Shown here: positions 25,349 to 34,437 of the stretch, piece by piece
How the letters are laid out: each line of letters starts with the position of its first letter
How positions within the stretch are numbered: the stretch's first letter is position 1
Assembly (NCBI RefSeq): GCF_900107435.1
Contig: NZ_FNPZ01000004.1
Span: 372,001-436,000, forward strand
Source: Herbiconiux ginsengi
Lineage (GTDB): Bacteria; Actinomycetota; Actinomycetes; Actinomycetales; Microbacteriaceae
Length of the DNA: 64,000 nucleotides
Reading direction: 5' to 3'
The notes under the pieces: model-generated
Database searches by the model: none
Told to the model about the DNA's origin: nothing
Seen by the model: the letters and a program-made list of their open reading frames with translations, nothing else
Made by a program: the position numbers and the translations under genes

Positions 25349-26509
25349 TCACACCAGCCCTCTCGTCTCCCAGAGCCGCATGAGCTTCAAACACAGATGC
25401 AGCGTGCTTCGGGCGAAGCCGTCGCTCAGGGAATCCCTCACGATCGGCGGCATGTTCTCGAGCCGGTAGTAGAGCGTCGTGCGATGGATGTGGAGCTTCT
25501 CGCAGGCCTCTTTCACCTGGGATCCCACGTCGAGATAGGCCTCGACGGTGGTGCGTTGCAGCTCGTCGCCCTCGACGCACAGCGCGTGCGCAGCCGGGGA
25601 GAACAGCGCCATCTGCGACCGGTCCGCCGGGATGGATGACAGCATCAGCCAGCTGCCCAACTCGCTGATGTCGGCGATGCGCTGGGAGCGGGGGAGACGC
25701 TGCAGCGTCTCGGCTGCGGCGACCGACTGGTCGACGGCGGTGCGGAGATCGTCGTGGCGGCGGTCGTGCCGCGCGGTGCCGATGGCCCGGACGGTGAGCG
25801 AACGGCTCGCTGCTTCCGACTGGATCTGCTCCACCACGGGTGCCGCGTCGAGGGCCCGCACGGCGAAGAGCTCGGTGGCCTCGCGTTCGCCGAGGTAGAA
25901 GATTCCCTGGGTGCGCCGGGCATCCAGTTGCCGGGCGAACGCCACCCGCTCGATGGGGGAGGACGTGGGGTCCAGCGCGACCGCGAGCACGAGGGTGCCG
26001 GCGCCGCGCTCCACCCACAGGTTGGTGACGGCATCGTTGAACGCCCGGCGGGCCACCGCCCCGTCGGCCGAGAGGAGCCGGCTGAAGACCGCCGTCCGTG
26101 CGGAGCTGTCGTCCGGCGGCAGCCGTCGGGAGACGGCCTCGCGGAGGAGGAAGACCGCAGCGTCGATCGCTGCGTAGTGGGTGGTGGTCAACGGCGGAAG
26201 GGAGCCGGTGATCAACCACAGGATGCACAGTGGTCCGGCTTGGTCCCGGATCGGAATGGCCAGACGGTCCAAGGCATCGAGTTCGCTCATGTCGACCGCG
26301 ACCGGCTGCCGTGCGTGCATGATCTGCAGGCGCTCGACGAGCGCGCGACCTTCGGGGGTCGTGCGCCGCTGCAGCAGGCTGTCGGCTCGGACGGCGTCGA
26401 TGACGTCACCTTGGGCGCTGGCGGCGATGGGGCGGTGATTCAGGTCGTTGACGAGCACCGATCGATCGAGAGACAGGGCGAGTTCATCGACGATGTCCTG
26501 GATGTCCAT
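25349..26509 (-). CDS. PucR/CdaR-type transcriptional regulator
   Basis: The start at 26509 (MDIQDIVDELALSLDRSVLVND, preceded by GGGAG) gives 386 residues. The N-terminal half (to about 150) is GAF-like: RLAIPIRDQAGPLCILWLITGSLPPLTTTHYAAIDAAVFLLRE. The middle carries a GGDEF-like degenerate domain. The C-terminal PucR helix-turn-helix is TVEAYLDVGSQVKEACEKLHIHRTTLYYRLENM. Such regulators activate purine, amino acid or diacid catabolic genes in response to small ligands. It faces the crcB genes and follows no obvious target. Confidence 0.9.
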   Translation of the reverse strand: MDIQDIVDELALSLDRSVLVNDLNHRPIAASAQGDVIDAVRADSLLQRRTTPEGRALVERLQIMHARQPVAVDMSELDALDRLAIPIRDQAGPLCILWLITGSLPPLTTTHYAAIDAAVFLLREAVSRRLPPDDSSARTAVFSRLLSADGAVARRAFNDAVTNLWVERGAGTLVLAVALDPTSSPIERVAFARQLDARRTQGIFYLGEREATELFAVRALDAAPVVEQIQSEAASRSLTVRAIGTARHDRRHDDLRTAVDQSVAAAETLQRLPRSQRIADISELGSWLMLSSIPADRSQMALFSPAAHALCVEGDELQRTTVEAYLDVGSQVKEACEKLHIHRTTLYYRLENMPPIVRDSLSDGFARSTLHLCLKLMRLWETRGLV

Positions 26510-26735
26510 ATCTCCCACGGTAGAGCGGGTGTGCCGATCGAACGTGTCCCTGTCAGGCACACCTCCGCAACCTCCTGAGGGTGCAGGGGGTTGCGACATC
26601 CGTCCAACACCCCACAGGGCGGTGAGCGGGGTGTTCGATCATCGTCGGACGTGGTGTCGTCAATCGTCGCTGTCGGCCGGTCGGGGGCAGAACTAGCGTC
26701 TGTTCACGACGAAAGCGAGCGAAGGATGCACCACC

Positions 26736-27239
26736 ATGTCGACCAAGGCCGAGGGGCGAGTCCCGAATGCTCCGGTCGGCACGATGGCGCCGGCCCGGCC
26801 CGGATCGACGCCTGACTACCGGTCGTGGTCGGCGGTTCTGATGGTCTTTCTCGGAGGTGCGGTGGGGACCGTGGCTCGTGAGTCCCTCGATCTCGCCACG
26901 CCCGCCGAGCATCTCGTCGCCACGACGTTCATCATCAACATCGTCGGATCCTTCTCGTTGGCTGTGGTCTACACGGCCCTGCAGGAGCGGAAACGGAGCG
27001 CGGCGTTCCAGCGCCGGATCCGATTGCTGGTCGGCACCGGCTTCATGGGCGGGTTCACGACCTACGGGTCGTTCGCTGTCGCGACCGCCGCGGCCGCCTC
27101 GCGGGGGTCGGTCGGCGACGCGGCCCTCTACGCAGCGGGAAGCATCCTGCTCGGCGTCGTCGCGGCGCTCCTCGGGCGGCAGCTCGTGGAGTACATCGAT
27201 CGACACCGGCGAGCCGTCGCCGGCTCCGAAGCGCGGTGA
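26736..27239 (+). CDS. crcB: Fluoride ion channel CrcB/Fluc, first subunit
   Basis: The 167-residue protein has the four-helix Fluc fold. An N-terminal extension of about 30 residues precedes LMVFLGGAVGTVARESL. The pore helix asparagine lies in FIINIVGSFSLAV, and the phenylalanine box with central Na+ site in GTGFMGGFTTYGSF. Fluc channels export toxic fluoride as dual-topology dimers. A GAAGGA ribosome site lies nine bases before the ATG. The second crcB gene starts four bases after the stop, so they probably form a heterodimer. No fluoride riboswitch is recognisable in the leader. Confidence 0.95.
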   Translation: MSTKAEGRVPNAPVGTMAPARPGSTPDYRSWSAVLMVFLGGAVGTVARESLDLATPAEHLVATTFIINIVGSFSLAVVYTALQERKRSAAFQRRIRLLVGTGFMGGFTTYGSFAVATAAAASRGSVGDAALYAAGSILLGVVAALLGRQLVEYIDRHRRAVAGSEAR

Positions 27240-27243
27240 CCCG

Positions 27244-27615
27244 ATGACGTCCGTCACCGGTCTGACCGTGTTCGCGATCGCCGTCGCGGGCGGCTTGGGC
27301 GCCGTCGCACGATTGGTCGTCGGAGGCGCCGTCCAGCACTGGTCACGGTGGAAGTTCCCGATCGGAACGGCAGTCCTCAACGTGACGGGATCGTTTTTCC
27401 TCGGCCTGGTCATGAGCGCCGCGGCGACCTCGCTCGCTCCGACCTGGCTGGCCATCGTCGGCACCGGATTCCTCGGCGGTTTCACCACCTTCAGCACCGC
27501 CAGCGTCGACACCGCCGACCTCGTGCGCGGCCGACTGTGGGGGCAGGCGGCGCTGAACGCGGGAGTGACAGGTCTTCTCTCGATCGCCGCCGCCGGTCTC
27601 GGCTACTCGTTGTGA
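27244..27615 (+). CDS. crcB: Fluoride ion channel CrcB/Fluc, second subunit
   Basis: This 123-residue partner has VFAIAVAGGLGAVARLVV, VLNVTGSFFLGLV and GTGFLGGFTTFSTASV, the same conserved channel motifs as the first subunit. It is shorter by the absence of the N-terminal extension. Paired, adjacent crcB genes typically encode two oppositely inserted subunits of one Fluc heterodimer. It is coupled to the first gene by a four-base gap. Confidence 0.94.
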   Translation: MTSVTGLTVFAIAVAGGLGAVARLVVGGAVQHWSRWKFPIGTAVLNVTGSFFLGLVMSAAATSLAPTWLAIVGTGFLGGFTTFSTASVDTADLVRGRLWGQAALNAGVTGLLSIAAAGLGYSL

Positions 27616-27620
27616 TCCGC

Positions 27621-27655
27621 GCTCTCCCTCGGCTGCTCAGCCCCCGGGGGAGAGC
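27621..27655. terminator. Convergent hairpin after crcB
   Basis: GCTCTCCC (27621-27628) pairs with GGGAGAGC (27648-27655). It overlaps the end of the converging membrane protein gene and probably terminates the crcB transcript. Confidence 0.45.
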
Positions 27656-28005
27656 AGCACCGCGAGGCCGGCGAGCGCCATTCCGCTGAGGTTCAGCACG
27701 ATGCCGAGCCGGATGCTCAGCACCTTCTGCGCGTAGGCCTCGTCGAGCCCGAAGGCCAAGACCGGGCAGCCCGCCCAGACGAGCAGCGCCAGCCCGATCG
27801 CGGCCGCCAGCACGCCGACCCACCACGCCGTCGCCCCGAGGAGGGGGAGTGAGGTCGGCCGCCAGCCCGAGGCGAGCAGCGGACCGAGCCAGAGGGCCGG
27901 CGCGATCGAGCCCGCGGCGGTCCAGATCGTCCCGGTGCGCATGATGCGCTGGATCTCCACCGCGCGCGACGTCACCTCGTGGGCGGAAGTCGTGTGCTCG
28001 GTCAC
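27637..28005 (-). CDS. Small integral membrane protein, function unknown
   Basis: Using the GTG at 28005 the product has 122 residues. After a polar N-terminus (VTEHTTSAHEVTSRAVEIQRIMR) four hydrophobic segments follow: TIWTAAGSIAPALWLGPLLA, WWVGVLAAAIGLALLVWAG, a weaker amphipathic stretch and LGIVLNLSGMALAGLAVLL. I do not recognise a family. No signal peptide or catalytic motif is visible. It converges on crcB and lies downstream of the LCP gene on the same strand. Confidence 0.6.
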   Translation of the reverse strand: MTEHTTSAHEVTSRAVEIQRIMRTGTIWTAAGSIAPALWLGPLLASGWRPTSLPLLGATAWWVGVLAAAIGLALLVWAGCPVLAFGLDEAYAQKVLSIRLGIVLNLSGMALAGLAVLLSPGG

Positions 28006-28069
28006 GCGTCCACTTTCCACCCATCCGGGTGGTCGCGGCAATGTCTGCGAGGGGAGATCTCTCGACGGG

Positions 28070-29293
28070 TCAGCCCGAGAAGGCGCTGGAGCAGGTCTGC
28101 TCGGCCGCGGTCTGCCCCTTGAGGCCCTCGATGACGTCGGGGGTCTCGGCGATGTCGGTGGGCGCATCCGTCGCCGGGGGAGCCCCGTCGGTGGCGGGCG
28201 GGGCTTCGGTGGGCGGGGTGTCGCCGCCCGCGATCGTGGAGCCCGGCGCCGTGGAGTCGGCCGGCAGCGTGAACGGCTGGTCGGCGAGCACGCGCGAGAA
28301 GAGCTCCTCGGCGAGCGAGTAGACCGGCTGCACCTTGTTCGGGTCTTCGACGTAGGCCGACACCGGATACTGCACGAACACGATCTTGCCGAGGTCGACG
28401 TCTTTCAGCGTGAGCGCCAGCGACACCATCGAGTCGATGCCTTGGAGGGACGTGGAGGGGATGATGTTCTGCGACGCGGCGGTGGCGAGCCCGTAGAGCT
28501 TCGTGGGGTCGGAGAGGGTGCTGTCGGAGCGGATCTTGCGCAGCAGCGAAGAAAGGTACTGCTGCTGCGAGCCGATGCGCGACAGGTCGCTGCCGTCGCC
28601 GACGCCGTGCCGGTTGCGCAAGAAGGCGAGAGCCGTCTGCCCTTCCACCGTGCTGAGGCCCGCGGGGAGGTCGAGCCCGGAGTCGGGGTCGGAGATCGGA
28701 TCGACGAGGCACACCTCGACTCCGCCGACCGCGTTCGTCATCTCGATCACGCCGTTGAACGAGGTGGCGGCGGCGTACTGGATGGGCACCGTCGTGAGGT
28801 TGGTGATCGTGTCGACCACGCAGCCGAGGCCGCCGCGGCTGAAGGCTTCGTTCAGCGGCTGGGCGCTCATCGCGTCGAAGTACTCGTCGGTCTTCGGGTC
28901 GTGGCACTCCGGATGCGCGATCACGAGGTCGCGCGGGAAGCTCACCACAACGGCGTCCTGATGGTTCGCCGAGACGTGCAGGAGGATGTTGACATCATTC
29001 AGCGTCGCATCCCGCTCGCCGTAGTCCTCGCCCTGGTTCGCGTCGTTGTCGGTGCCGACGATCAGCATGTTGAAGCCGCCGTCGAAGGCGCCGAGGAAGG
29101 GTGGCGGCGGGGGCGGTGTCGCGCCGCCGATGTCGACGGCGTTGTCGCTGATGGTCGTGGTGATGTTGGTCACTGCATACGCGACCACGGCGACCGAGCT
29201 GATCGCCACGACGGCCAGGGCCACGCCGAGGAACCGCAGCACAGATCCGATCGCCGACGGCGTCTTCTGCCGCCCGTGTCGCATCTGGTTCAT
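28070..29293 (-). CDS. LCP-family (LytR-CpsA-Psr) cell wall glycopolymer ligase
   Basis: The start at 29293 is preceded by GGAGGGGG; the protein has 407 residues. A short cytoplasmic part and one membrane helix (LRFLGVALAVVAISSVAVVAYAV) anchor it. The LCP catalytic domain shows FNMLIVGTDND, DVNILLHVSANHQDAVVVSFPRDLVI, the RNRHGVGDGSDLSRIGSQQQYLSSLLRK box and FVQYPVSAYVED. These residues bind the polyprenyl pyrophosphate donor and transfer wall polymers such as teichoic acid-like or arabinogalactan-like chains to peptidoglycan. The last about 70 residues are a Pro/Thr/Ala-rich extracellular tail. The upstream secreted lipoprotein gene shares the strand. Confidence 0.93.
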   Translation of the reverse strand: MNQMRHGRQKTPSAIGSVLRFLGVALAVVAISSVAVVAYAVTNITTTISDNAVDIGGATPPPPPPFLGAFDGGFNMLIVGTDNDANQGEDYGERDATLNDVNILLHVSANHQDAVVVSFPRDLVIAHPECHDPKTDEYFDAMSAQPLNEAFSRGGLGCVVDTITNLTTVPIQYAAATSFNGVIEMTNAVGGVEVCLVDPISDPDSGLDLPAGLSTVEGQTALAFLRNRHGVGDGSDLSRIGSQQQYLSSLLRKIRSDSTLSDPTKLYGLATAASQNIIPSTSLQGIDSMVSLALTLKDVDLGKIVFVQYPVSAYVEDPNKVQPVYSLAEELFSRVLADQPFTLPADSTAPGSTIAGGDTPPTEAPPATDGAPPATDAPTDIAETPDVIEGLKGQTAAEQTCSSAFSG

Positions 29294-29423
29294 CCGGCCC
29301 CCTCCGCTCGTTCCCACTCGCAGCCCCCGAGTGGCCCGGATGCGCCGATCCGGGTCTCGTCGAGGCTAGCGACTATCCCGCGAATCGCGCACGCCCGTTC
29401 GGGTCTTTCCCAGAATCGTCGGC

Positions 29424-31247
29424 CTACTGATAGGAGATGAAGTCGGGCACGGGCACGACCGTCGCCATCGTCTGCTCCGGCGTGAGCATCGGCGCGTCTT
29501 CGTCGTAGAAGTTCTTCCAGCCCCAGGCGACACCGGCCGGGGCGCCTTCGTGCAGGGCGTTCCAGGTGTTCTGCTTGTCGGGCTGCGCGCCCTGGCCGTC
29601 GACGTGGAGGAGGAATTCGAGCTCCGGATGCGACAGGTCGAGCGAGGCGCGGTCGCCGATCATCGAGGATCGGAACTGGTGCAGCACCAGCATCTTCGGC
29701 GGCAGGGAGCGGGCGTTCACCAGGTCGGCGAGCCAGTCGGCGACCGCGTTCACCTCGGCGGCAGGCACGCTGCCGATCTGCTCGAGCGGAACCTGGTCGG
29801 CGCCGAGCCGCCACTCCGGGTCGAGCGCCAGACCCACGTTGGGGTGCTCGAGCAACGACCGGTAGAGCTTCGCCTGGGTGAGGAAGTCGGTGCGGCCGGG
29901 CTGCAGGTCGAGCACCACCGACATCCCGGCGGCCTCCGCGGCGATGACGTAGGGCTCGAGGGTAGCGACGTCGCGTTCGTTCGAGTAGTCGCCGTCGGCG
30001 CCGGCGTCGCCGGCTGCGACCGTGGCGATGATCTCGAGGGTCGGGATGACCGGCACGTCGGACAGGTGGTCGTAGGGCGCAGCCACCTGTTCCGCGCGCG
30101 CGATGGTGCCGGCGACGTCTTGCTCGCCGAGCACGCCGAGCACCGCCGCGCCGGGCGTTCCGTAGAGCGCCACGAAGCGGTGGCTGCCGAACAGGCGCAG
30201 GCCGCCGCCCGGGAGTTGCGCCGCCGTGCGGGCGACGCGCACCGACCAGTCCGGGGCGGGCTGCCCGGCGAAGCCGTGACCGACGAGCAGCACGTTCCCG
30301 GCCGCGGTGCCGCTGTCGTGTACGCGATCGATGATCGCCGGGTCGTCGAGGAGATCGGCGGGAGGGTCGGAGATCACCTGGATGCCGGCGCGGGCGGCCC
30401 GGATCGTCGCGACCGCCGCGACCGAGCGGGGGTCGTCGTCGACCAGAGCGAGGGTGGTGCGGAGGGCGGCCGCGCGTGCGGGCGGCGGACCGACGGGGGA
30501 CGTGCCCCGGTCTTCCCCGGCGTGGGGGTCGCGCTCGGCCCCGGTCGGCAGGGCGGCCACGACGGAGACCGGGTCGCCGCCGCCGGTGTCCACCGCGTCG
30601 GCGCCCCGGTCGGCATCGGGCCCCTCGGGTCGAGGAGTGTCGGTGCTCGCGCCGCTGCGTGACTCCGTGCCCGGGGCGACTGACGCGTCCAGGCGCAGCC
30701 CGGTCGCCGACTCGACGGACTCCACCGTGGCTTCCGCGGTGACCACCGTCAGGTCGTCGGGCGGCGAATAGCGGGTGTCGCCGACGAGGAGCGCGCGCGT
30801 CGTGCGGAGCCGGGTGAGCTCGGCAGCGAGCCCGCGTGAGGCGGCGCTCGCCGCGGGAGCGGATGCCGGCTCCGGCGAGGCAACGGCGGACTCGTCGGAG
30901 AGCAGCAACGGCACACCGAGGGACACGCTCGCCGCAGCCGCGAGGAGCTGGGCCCGCGGGTCCTCGGCCGGGGCGATCACGACGAGCGGCGACTCCTCGA
31001 ACAGGGCAGCGCTCGCCGAGAGCGCGAGGGCGGCGGCATCCGCATCGCCGAGAACGGTCGTGGCGGCAGCGGGAACCGACGTGCGCACGGTTCCGGGCGG
31101 CGCATCCTGAGGGCCCCCACCGACGCATGACGAGACGAGCAGCGCTGTCACCGCCACGACCGCCGCACCGGCGGCACGCGTCGCGCCGAGCGATCCGCCG
31201 CGAGTGCGGCGGGCCGTTGCTGTCTCACGTCGTCTGCCGAATAGCAC
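29424..31247 (-). CDS. Large secreted lipoprotein of unknown function
   Basis: From the GTG at 31247 the product has 607 residues. A basic N-terminus and hydrophobic core lead to a lipobox-like VSSC with Cys41. The mature N-terminal half has repeated AAALALSASAALFEESPLVVIAP and AELTRLRTTRALLVGDTRYS patterns reminiscent of cell wall-binding repeat 2 modules. Residues about 170-250 are a low-complexity Gly/Asp/Ala/Pro linker. The C-terminal about 230 residues look like a TIM-barrel domain: DVPVIPTLEIIATVAAGD, GMSVVLDLQPGRTDFLTQAK, NVGLALDPEWRL and GVAWGWKNFYDED. I do not recognise a named family. The LCP gene downstream suggests a cell envelope role. The gene begins 12 bases after the araC stop. 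Confidence 0.72.
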   Translation of the reverse strand: MLFGRRRETATARRTRGGSLGATRAAGAAVVAVTALLVSSCVGGGPQDAPPGTVRTSVPAAATTVLGDADAAALALSASAALFEESPLVVIAPAEDPRAQLLAAAASVSLGVPLLLSDESAVASPEPASAPAASAASRGLAAELTRLRTTRALLVGDTRYSPPDDLTVVTAEATVESVESATGLRLDASVAPGTESRSGASTDTPRPEGPDADRGADAVDTGGGDPVSVVAALPTGAERDPHAGEDRGTSPVGPPPARAAALRTTLALVDDDPRSVAAVATIRAARAGIQVISDPPADLLDDPAIIDRVHDSGTAAGNVLLVGHGFAGQPAPDWSVRVARTAAQLPGGGLRLFGSHRFVALYGTPGAAVLGVLGEQDVAGTIARAEQVAAPYDHLSDVPVIPTLEIIATVAAGDAGADGDYSNERDVATLEPYVIAAEAAGMSVVLDLQPGRTDFLTQAKLYRSLLEHPNVGLALDPEWRLGADQVPLEQIGSVPAAEVNAVADWLADLVNARSLPPKMLVLHQFRSSMIGDRASLDLSHPELEFLLHVDGQGAQPDKQNTWNALHEGAPAGVAWGWKNFYDEDAPMLTPEQTMATVVPVPDFISYQ

Positions 31248-31258
31248 CGCCGTCCATG

Positions 31259-32146
31259 CTACGCGGGCACTCCGGCACCGCCGGGCGTGGAGCCGGCGCG
31301 CAGCTCTCGCGGCGACGGCAGGTCGTGGCCGGCGAGCGCCCGGCGCATGTCGGCGGCGTTGCGGAATCCGCACTGGTGCGCGATCTGGTCGATCGAGAGC
31401 GCGGCGAAGGCGGGGTCGCCGAGGAGCGACACCGCCAGCGCGGCCCGGTGCCGGCGGATCTCGCGCTGCGGCGTCGAGCCGGCGGCGGCGAACACGCGTT
31501 GCAGCTGGCGCGCCGAGACGTTCAGGGCACGGGCGAGCGATTCGGTGCCGAGCCCTTGGTCGGTGCGGTGCCCGGCGATGTGCTCGGCAGCTCGATCGAA
31601 CAGACCGACCCAATGCGCCTCGGCCGGCACCGTGCCCTGTGCGTCGATCAGCACCGCCACGATCATCTCACGCAGCAGCCGCTCGAGCGCCGGCATCGAG
31701 GGGCGCTCGCCGGCGCTCGTTCCCTCGGTCACGTCGAGGAGGAACCTCACGGTCGCGCGCAGCACGACCGTGCCCGCCAGGTGTCGGTTGCTGCACGGCG
31801 TGCCGGTGAGCGCTTCGATCGGCGCGCGCGGAGCCGAGACCACCAGCAGGCGCCCACCGCTCGGGGTCGCTGCGGCCGCGGAGAAGCTGCCGGGCCCCAC
31901 GAGCACGATCGCTTCACCGGGACGCGCCCCGAGATCGGCGAACCCGGCACGGTCGCCGGAGTGCAGCAGCACCGGCACGTCGATCGGGAGCACGAGACTG
32001 ATCGGCTCCCCGGTGGCGGGCGGGCTCGACCGCACCGGGCCGCCGTGCACCGGCAGGGTCAGACACGCGAATCCTGCGGCGCCGGGAAGCACCTGCGGCC
32101 CCGGACCCCCGGGTGTCGCCTCGACCGGATCGGTGCCGCGACTCAT
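31259..32146 (-). CDS. AraC/XylS-family regulator
   Basis: The 295-residue protein has a beta-barrel-like AraC-binding-type N-terminus (GFACLTLPVHGGPVRS and SLVLPIDVPVLLH). The C-terminal double helix-turn-helix is at residues about 200-285: LGTESLARALNVSARQLQRVFAAAGSTPQREIRRHRAALAVSLL and SIDQIAHQCGFRNAADMRRALAGHDLPSPRELR. Its stop is 12 bases before the secreted lipoprotein start on the same strand. It may regulate that gene; the inducer is unknown. Its start overlaps the end of the histidine kinase gene (32143), so the kinase, AraC and lipoprotein genes form one run. Confidence 0.9.
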   Translation of the reverse strand: MSRGTDPVEATPGGPGPQVLPGAAGFACLTLPVHGGPVRSSPPATGEPISLVLPIDVPVLLHSGDRAGFADLGARPGEAIVLVGPGSFSAAAATPSGGRLLVVSAPRAPIEALTGTPCSNRHLAGTVVLRATVRFLLDVTEGTSAGERPSMPALERLLREMIVAVLIDAQGTVPAEAHWVGLFDRAAEHIAGHRTDQGLGTESLARALNVSARQLQRVFAAAGSTPQREIRRHRAALAVSLLGDPAFAALSIDQIAHQCGFRNAADMRRALAGHDLPSPRELRAGSTPGGAGVPA

Positions 32147-34437
32147 ACCTCGAATCTAGGAACCGCGGGTGCGTCGGTGCGGGCCTTCCGGCCACGGAAA
32201 AGGGTGGCCGATCCGTCGCACACCACGCTGGCGATGCTGTCGCGGTCGACGGGCAGGAGGCGGGCGATCACGGTTCCGCCGTCCGGCGCCCGGTCGAGCT
32301 GTTCGGCCATCCACTCGACCACCTTCTCCAGGTCGGCCGCCGCCACAGGCTCTCCCACGGCGTCGTCGAGCAGCATCACGTCGATCCCGCGCCGCCGCGC
32401 CGACATCGCCGCCGCCGTCAGGGGCTCGGCGGAGAGGCGCCCCCCGCGGTACCGGTCGCGCAGCATGCCTTCCAGCGCGGCGCACTCGGCGGCCTCCGCG
32501 GAGCTGAGGGTGGCGCCCGGACCGTCGAGTTCTTCGAGGCGGACGAGCAGAGGGCCGAGCTGCGCTTCGAGCTCCCGGGCGCCGTCGCGCAACTCGAAAC
32601 GTGTGGCCGATTCGTACGCCTCGTGCCGCACGATCTGCAACGACTCGGCCTGCAGGTTGCGGGTCTTCACCCGCAACAGCGCGATCGCCACGGCGAAGGC
32701 GCCGCCGATCGCCACGATGCCGATCGGCCGGGCGATCGAGACCGCGAGATCGGTGCTCGCGTAGAGCCCACCGGTGGCACCGACCGCGGTAATGATCGTG
32801 AGGACGCCCAGCCCGGCGAGGGCCGGGAACACCCGTCCCCGCAGGGCGAGAGCGAAAAGCACGAGTGTGCAACCGGTGAGATACCAGGAATCCCGGTAGC
32901 CGATCGATCCGGGTGCGCCCAGCAGGAGCATGAGCGCCGCGGTGGCCGACACGATCGCGACCGTCGCGGTGGTGCGGCTCATCGAGGGGCGACGGATGCT
33001 CCGCCAGCCCAGAGCGAGCACCGCCAGCCAGACGCCGGCCAGGGTGAGCAGGGAGAGCGCGGGGGTGACCGAGTGGTGGGCTGCGGTGACCGCCGGTGCG
33101 ACCTGCACCAGCAGGAAGAGGACGGTCCCGACCCGCGCCCCGGCGAGGAACGAGCGGTGGTTCGCCTCCCACCACGCAAGATCGTGGTGTTCCTGCGCCG
33201 GTTCCCGTTCGTTCTCGCGCGCGGAGGCGACATCGCCGCGCCATTCCAGCGCCACGAGGGTTCCTGCGCCCGGTCGCGACACCACGCGGGCCGTACCGCC
33301 GGGCAGGGCCTCCAGCCGGGCCAGGATGCTCGCCGAGATCCCCATCCGGTCGCCTCGCAATGCTTCCGTGTCGAATCCCCGGCCGTCGTCGGCGATCGTC
33401 AGGCGGAGCCAGTGCTCGTCGGCATCTGTCGTGAGGGTGACGGTGCGCGACGCACCGGGTCCGGCGTGGCCGACGCTGTTCACGAGCGCCTGCCGCAACG
33501 CGCCGAGCAGGGTCGACGCGGCATCCGGGTCGATGAAGGCGGCGGCCTCGGCGGCCGGGGCGCTGTCCGGAAGCCAGCAGAAGGTCGCGGCGCTGTCGGC
33601 TTCTGCCGTGATGCGAGCCGCCGCGGCGGCGAATTCACGGGCCGCGGAGGTGCTGCCGGCGGTGCGGCCCTCGGCGAGATCGCCGAGAAGTGCGCGCACG
33701 CGGCCCGCACGGCGCGAGACGACCCGGTTCAGCGCGGGTGAGTTCTGTGCGGCGAACGCCAGCGTCGACAGGATCTCGTCGTGCACGAGTGCCTGCGTGC
33801 GCGCCATCGCGGTGCGGCGTGCGCTCTCGTGGGCCCGTCGGGCGGTCGCGGCAGACGTCGCCGCGACCGAGGCGTCGAGCTGTCGGCTTGCGGTCAGCAC
33901 CGCAGAGCACATCAACAGCATCAGCATCGCGGTGATGACGGTGTGGTGGTCGTTCACGATCGAGGTGGGCGTGATGTCGTGGAGGGCCAGCCGGCAGCCG
34001 AACAGCAGCAGAGTGACGGCGCCCAGCGTGAGCCAGGCGCCGACCTGGCCCCAGGCGGCCACGGCGGCGATCGTGGCGAGGCCGGTGACCGAGAGCATCC
34101 AGGGCAGATGTCCGCCGGGAGCATGCGCCGGGAAGAAGCTCAGCGCGGGCCAGAGCGCGGCGAGCAGCAGGGCGTGCGACACCGCGGTGGCGCCGTTGAG
34201 TCGACGGAGTGCCCGAGTGCGGCTCAGCGGGGCGAGCACGCCGACGAGAATCGGGAAGGCGCACACGATGACGACAGCGCCCTCGTACCACGGGGGCAGC
34301 CGCACGACGTCGCTCTGGCGCACCAGCAGCAGATCGGCCACGACGGAGAGGATCGACACGACACCGGCTCCGATCGAGAGCAACCGGATGGCCCGCAGCT
34401 CGGAGTCGAGGAGTGCCCTGTGCGGAGGAGACGTCAC
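32143..34437 (-). CDS. Two-part sensor histidine kinase
   Basis: Starting at the GTG at 34437 (GTGA overlap with the response regulator stop) the protein has 764 residues. The first half has about six membrane helices (20-185) and a HisKA_3-like phosphoacceptor His219 (ALVHDEILSTL). It is followed by an HATPase domain with N box Asn320 and G box DDGRGF at 350-355. The second half repeats the plan: about six membrane helices (435-590), then a coiled, kinase-like segment (600-750) without His acceptor or ATP motifs (MLRDRYRGGRLSAEP, RRRGIDVMLLDDAVGEP). The second half may sense or regulate. The neighbouring LuxR-type regulator is its partner. Confidence 0.88.
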   Translation of the reverse strand: MTSPPHRALLDSELRAIRLLSIGAGVVSILSVVADLLLVRQSDVVRLPPWYEGAVVIVCAFPILVGVLAPLSRTRALRRLNGATAVSHALLLAALWPALSFFPAHAPGGHLPWMLSVTGLATIAAVAAWGQVGAWLTLGAVTLLLFGCRLALHDITPTSIVNDHHTVITAMLMLLMCSAVLTASRQLDASVAATSAATARRAHESARRTAMARTQALVHDEILSTLAFAAQNSPALNRVVSRRAGRVRALLGDLAEGRTAGSTSAAREFAAAAARITAEADSAATFCWLPDSAPAAEAAAFIDPDAASTLLGALRQALVNSVGHAGPGASRTVTLTTDADEHWLRLTIADDGRGFDTEALRGDRMGISASILARLEALPGGTARVVSRPGAGTLVALEWRGDVASARENEREPAQEHHDLAWWEANHRSFLAGARVGTVLFLLVQVAPAVTAAHHSVTPALSLLTLAGVWLAVLALGWRSIRRPSMSRTTATVAIVSATAALMLLLGAPGSIGYRDSWYLTGCTLVLFALALRGRVFPALAGLGVLTIITAVGATGGLYASTDLAVSIARPIGIVAIGGAFAVAIALLRVKTRNLQAESLQIVRHEAYESATRFELRDGARELEAQLGPLLVRLEELDGPGATLSSAEAAECAALEGMLRDRYRGGRLSAEPLTAAAMSARRRGIDVMLLDDAVGEPVAAADLEKVVEWMAEQLDRAPDGGTVIARLLPVDRDSIASVVCDGSATLFRGRKARTDAPAVPRFEV

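Noticed and set aside
26510-26735. Possible fluoride riboswitch before crcB
   Set aside because: The conserved pseudoknot motif was not found; only an unrelated AACACCCC/GGGGTGTT hairpin (26606-26635) is present.
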